55,987 bases of DNA. Origin: Alistipes sp. (GTDB lineage Bacteria; Bacteroidota; Bacteroidia; Bacteroidales; Rikenellaceae). The notes below the pieces were generated by a model. The model was not told where the DNA came from and searched no databases. It saw only the letters and a list, made by a program, of their open reading frames with translations. Both the position numbers and the translations under genes were made by a program. The first letter of the stretch is position 1; each line of letters begins with the position of its first letter. This document shows positions 53,225-55,987 of the stretch, in pieces. The DNA lies in NCBI GenBank assembly GCA_017558115.1, contig JAFYWG010000056.1:1-55987 (forward strand). The letters are read 5' to 3'.

Positions 53225-54730
53225 ATGAGACGATTTTTAATATACACACTATCACTATTAACCCTCACCCTGCTACTCGGAGCTTGTAAGCGCGAGACTA
53301 TAGTACTCTATGGCATTAGCGTTGAGAGCCTAAAGCACTGTACATACGCAGAGCAGGATGTTACAATCACATTTAAGCTTCAGCAGCCACCACAGCAAGA
53401 CCCCGAACAGGAGCCTGTAGTCAACAACATCATACCTATTGTTACTACCGATGCCGACTGGGTGAGCGTAACCACGACAACATCAGAGAGCGTTACGCTC
53501 CACGTTTTGGCAAACGAGGGCAACAAGCGTAGCGCAAAGATTACAATCGCTGCAAGTGGCTACAAGAGTACCACAGTCACACTCTCGCAGTTTCGCACAC
53601 CTCCCGCCGAGGCTAATCACACGCTCATGTACTACTTCCTCGGCAACAGTCTAAATCGCTACTTTAAGATCAACCTTAAGGATGCCAGCACAGCCATCGA
53701 AAAAGGTATTCTCGGCAATAGTAACCGCGTGGTATTCTTCCGTCAAGAGAGCGCATCAAGAGGTTACATCGGCGAGTTGTGCTTCGATGGCGGAGCGTGC
53801 CTAGAGCAGCGCCTCGCAGAGATTGAGATACCGAATAGCGTCGTTACATACGACTTTGTAGGTCAATGTATTGCCGAGATGGCAAACTATGCCCCAGCAA
53901 AGCGCTACGGCATCGTATGTGCAGGCCATGGTCAGGCATGGATACCCCGAGAGGTGCTTAATAACGATAGCGATATAGCCAAGGCTAGTTTGGGTTACAC
54001 ACCCTGGCAGAAGGCTCCGGGCGCCGAGGTAACACGTGCCTATGGCGAGACGAGCGCACGCATAGACATTCCAGAGCTCGCCTTAGCCATCGAAGATTCA
54101 GGAGTGAGCCTAGACTACATAATCTTCGACGCATGCTTCATGTCTAACATCGAGGTGTTGTACGACTTGCGCAATGTGGCGAATTACATCATAGCCTCAC
54201 CATGTGAGATTATGGGTGATGGTTTCCCCTACGATATGACACTACCCTATCTCTTCACAGACAATGGCAACACCACAGACTATGTAAGGGCAGCAGAGAG
54301 CTACCACATCTACTACCGCGACGTGTATAACAACAGTGCACGTAGTGGCTCTATTACGCTCATAGACTGCGCAGAGATTGAGGCACTTGCCGAGGCCACA
54401 AAACGCGTTGTGGCAACAGCAACAGATGATTACGACCCTTCTAAGTTGCAGACATACGAAGGTGAGCAAGTACACCACTTCTACGACTTTGGCCAGTGGG
54501 TGCGCACCATTGCTACCGATAGCGAGGCACTTGAGGCGTTTAACACTCAATATGAGAAGTGCGTAGTTGAGACCTATACGCTCAACTCGTTCTACACGGC
54601 ATATGGCAGTTACGGTAGCCGACCCATCGACCTCGATGCATACTCTGGCATTACTACATCCGCCCCCAGCGAGGCATATCCCAATGCTTGGCGTAAAACC
54701 AACTGGTACAACTACGTGTGGGGTGAATAA
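53225..54730 (+). CDS. Clostripain-like (C11) cysteine peptidase lipoprotein with BACON-like domain
   Basis: A 501-residue lipoprotein with lipobox LLLGAC and lipidated Cys at 21. A BACON-like all-beta domain (about 60-125: DADWVSVTTTTSESVTLHVL, SAKITIAASGYKSTTVTLSQ) precedes a C11 peptidase domain. In the latter the catalytic His is in GIVCAGHGQAW and the catalytic Cys in IIFDACFMSNIEVLYDL, with the family's YIIASPCEIMGDGFPY after it. It should act outside the cell membrane and cleave after basic residues, if like clostripain. It is monocistronic. Confidence 0.9.
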   Translation: MRRFLIYTLSLLTLTLLLGACKRETIVLYGISVESLKHCTYAEQDVTITFKLQQPPQQDPEQEPVVNNIIPIVTTDADWVSVTTTTSESVTLHVLANEGNKRSAKITIAASGYKSTTVTLSQFRTPPAEANHTLMYYFLGNSLNRYFKINLKDASTAIEKGILGNSNRVVFFRQESASRGYIGELCFDGGACLEQRLAEIEIPNSVVTYDFVGQCIAEMANYAPAKRYGIVCAGHGQAWIPREVLNNDSDIAKASLGYTPWQKAPGAEVTRAYGETSARIDIPELALAIEDSGVSLDYIIFDACFMSNIEVLYDLRNVANYIIASPCEIMGDGFPYDMTLPYLFTDNGNTTDYVRAAESYHIYYRDVYNNSARSGSITLIDCAEIEALAEATKRVVATATDDYDPSKLQTYEGEQVHHFYDFGQWVRTIATDSEALEAFNTQYEKCVVETYTLNSFYTAYGSYGSRPIDLDAYSGITTSAPSEAYPNAWRKTNWYNYVWGE

Positions 54731-54746
54731 CATTTAACCAGCTACA

Positions 54747-54779
54747 TTGTGCCAGATTAAGATATATTTTATATCTTTG
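54747..54779 (+). promoter_or_regulatory. Promoter of ffh
   Basis: tatctttg at 54772-54779, with TTG at 54747-54749 (22 bp spacer, slightly long), 38 bp before the ATG. Confidence 0.65.
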
Positions 54780-54817
54780 CGGGCAATTTGAAGAAAAATA
54801 ATTAAAGATATATAGCT

Positions 54818-55987
54818 ATGTTTGAAAATCTAACCGCGAAACTTGAGCGCTCGTTCAAGATTCTTAAGGGCGAGGGTCGTATCACCGAGATCAACGTTGC
54901 CGAGACACTCAAGGAGATTCGTCGTGCGCTTATCGACGCCGATGTTAACTACAAGGTGGCAAAGACATTTACCGACGAGGTGAAGCAGAAGGCATTGGGT
55001 CAGGATGTGCTCCGCTCAGTGAAGCCCGGTCAGATGATGACCAAGATCGTGCGCGACGAGCTCGCAGCACTCATGGGTGGCACAGCCACAGATGTATGCC
55101 TCGATGGTAACCCCGCCGTTATCCTCATCGCAGGTTTGCAGGGTTCGGGTAAGACAACCTTCTCGGGTAAGCTCGCCTCATTTCTCAAGACTAAGAAGGG
55201 TCGCCAGGTGTTGCTCGTAGCGGGTGACGTATACCGTCCCGCGGCTATCGACCAGCTAAAAATCCTCGGCGAGACCGTAGGCGTAGAGGTATACACTGAG
55301 CCAGGTAACAACAACCCCGTGCAGATTGCCGAGAACGCCATCAAGTATGCTAAGCAGAAGTCTTTCAACACCGTTATCGTTGATACTGCAGGTCGTTTGG
55401 CTGTAGACGAGGCTATGATGGTCGAGATTACGGCTATCAAAGCTGCAGTAAAACCCTCGGAGACACTCTTCGTGGTGGACTCGATGACTGGTCAGGATGC
55501 AGTAAACACAGCTAAGGAGTTCAACGACCGCCTCGACTTCGACGGCGTAGTACTCACCAAGCTCGATGGTGACACACGCGGTGGTGCCGCAATCTCTATC
55601 CGCTCGGTTGTAGATAAGCCCTTGAAGTTTATCTCTTCAGGCGAGAAGATGGATGCCCTCCAGGTGTTCCACCCTGAGCGTATGGCAGATCGTATCCTCG
55701 GCATGGGTGACGTTGTATCACTCGTGGAGCGCGCGCAGGAGCAGTTCGACGAGGAGGAGGCACGTAAGCTCAAGAAGAAGTTGATGAAGGATCAGTTCAA
55801 CTTCAACGACTTCCGCGACCAGATCAACCAGGTAAAGAAGATGGGTAACCTCAAGGACCTCGCTTCGATGATTCCCGGCATGGGTAAGGCCCTCAAGTAT
55901 ATCGATATTCCAGATGACGCCTTCAAGCAGACAGAGGCTATCATCGACTCTATGACTCCCGCCGAGCGTGAGAACCCCGAGATCATC
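54818..55987 (+). CDS. ffh: Signal recognition particle protein Ffh (3' end outside window)
   Basis: The first 390 residues of a protein usually of about 440-450. The N domain starts MFENLTAKLERSFKILKGEG. The GTPase motifs are GLQGSGKTTFSGKLA (G1), AGDVYRPAAIDQL (G2), DTAGRL (G3) and LTKLDGDTRGG (G4). The M domain begins near residue 325 and contains MIPGMGK. With 4.5S RNA it targets nascent membrane proteins to FtsY. The frame is open to the last base of the window. Confidence 0.96.
   Translation, partial: MFENLTAKLERSFKILKGEGRITEINVAETLKEIRRALIDADVNYKVAKTFTDEVKQKALGQDVLRSVKPGQMMTKIVRDELAALMGGTATDVCLDGNPAVILIAGLQGSGKTTFSGKLASFLKTKKGRQVLLVAGDVYRPAAIDQLKILGETVGVEVYTEPGNNNPVQIAENAIKYAKQKSFNTVIVDTAGRLAVDEAMMVEITAIKAAVKPSETLFVVDSMTGQDAVNTAKEFNDRLDFDGVVLTKLDGDTRGGAAISIRSVVDKPLKFISSGEKMDALQVFHPERMADRILGMGDVVSLVERAQEQFDEEEARKLKKKLMKDQFNFNDFRDQINQVKKMGNLKDLASMIPGMGKALKYIDIPDDAFKQTEAIIDSMTPAERENPEII

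Overview
The window looks like chromosomal DNA of a gut-type Bacteroidales bacterium, most like Alistipes/Rikenellaceae. Reasons seen in the sequence: many genes are preceded by the Bacteroidetes -7 element TAnnTTTG, often with TTG/TTTG 19-20 bp further upstream. Shine-Dalgarno sequences are generally absent. The gene families are typical of the phylum: fused FeoA-FeoB, PiT with a PhoU-like tail, an HECLGH dipeptidyl-peptidase III, DUF3822, DUF4919, a 57-aa histone H1-like protein, and the thiamine receptor/PnuT pair under a TPP riboswitch. The exact species cannot be fixed from sequence reading alone.

Layout. 1-5.3 kb: the 3' end of ppdK, then an operon of a BASS-family transporter, a PlsC-like acyltransferase and an Omp85-like outer-membrane protein. 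5.3-9.0 kb: an unusual accessory block with a CASTOR/POLLUX-like membrane channel carrying a C-terminal RyR domain, a stand-alone RyR protein, and a convergent zeta-toxin-like kinase with a tiny partner. 9.2-11.8 kb: an OmpA-family protein and a VWA lipoprotein. 12-16.3 kb: a two-component system divergent from a PiT phosphate transporter, with an 11-bp direct repeat in the shared promoter region. 16.3-21.7 kb: a polyamine operon (agmatinase, carboxyspermidine dehydrogenase, carboxyspermidine decarboxylase, arginine decarboxylase) that together make spermidine from arginine. 21.8-25.4 kb: a small HTH protein with a Cys-rich partner, then thiamine uptake (TPP riboswitch, TonB receptor, PnuT).

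25.4-30.8 kb: an MFS permease and an rpe-ABC-F-rlmB-YgjP run. 31-34.1 kb: a very large surface lipoprotein. 34.1-34.6 kb: two tandem tRNA-Asp genes and a separate copy of the tRNA 3' end. 34.7-38.1 kb: an rsmD operon and a RecD-like helicase. 38.1-41.9 kb: DPP III, a DUF486 protein and an unknown membrane protein. 41.9-45.6 kb: a probable heavy-metal uptake operon (PqqD-like, His-rich protein, TonB receptor, HMA protein). 45.7-49.1 kb: a histone-like protein, the feoAB operon and an acidic-tailed protein. 49.3-55.99 kb: ligA-dapA-DUF4919, a clostripain-like lipoprotein, and ffh running off the right edge.

The most interesting items are four. First, the RyR-domain channel with its RyR partner. 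Second, a long structured element found twice (38146-38271 and 45726-45848), each time directly after a minus-strand gene, with three compensatory base-pair changes between the copies. Third, the candidate Pho box in front of the PiT gene. Fourth, the tRNA-Asp 3'-end duplication that resembles an attachment site.
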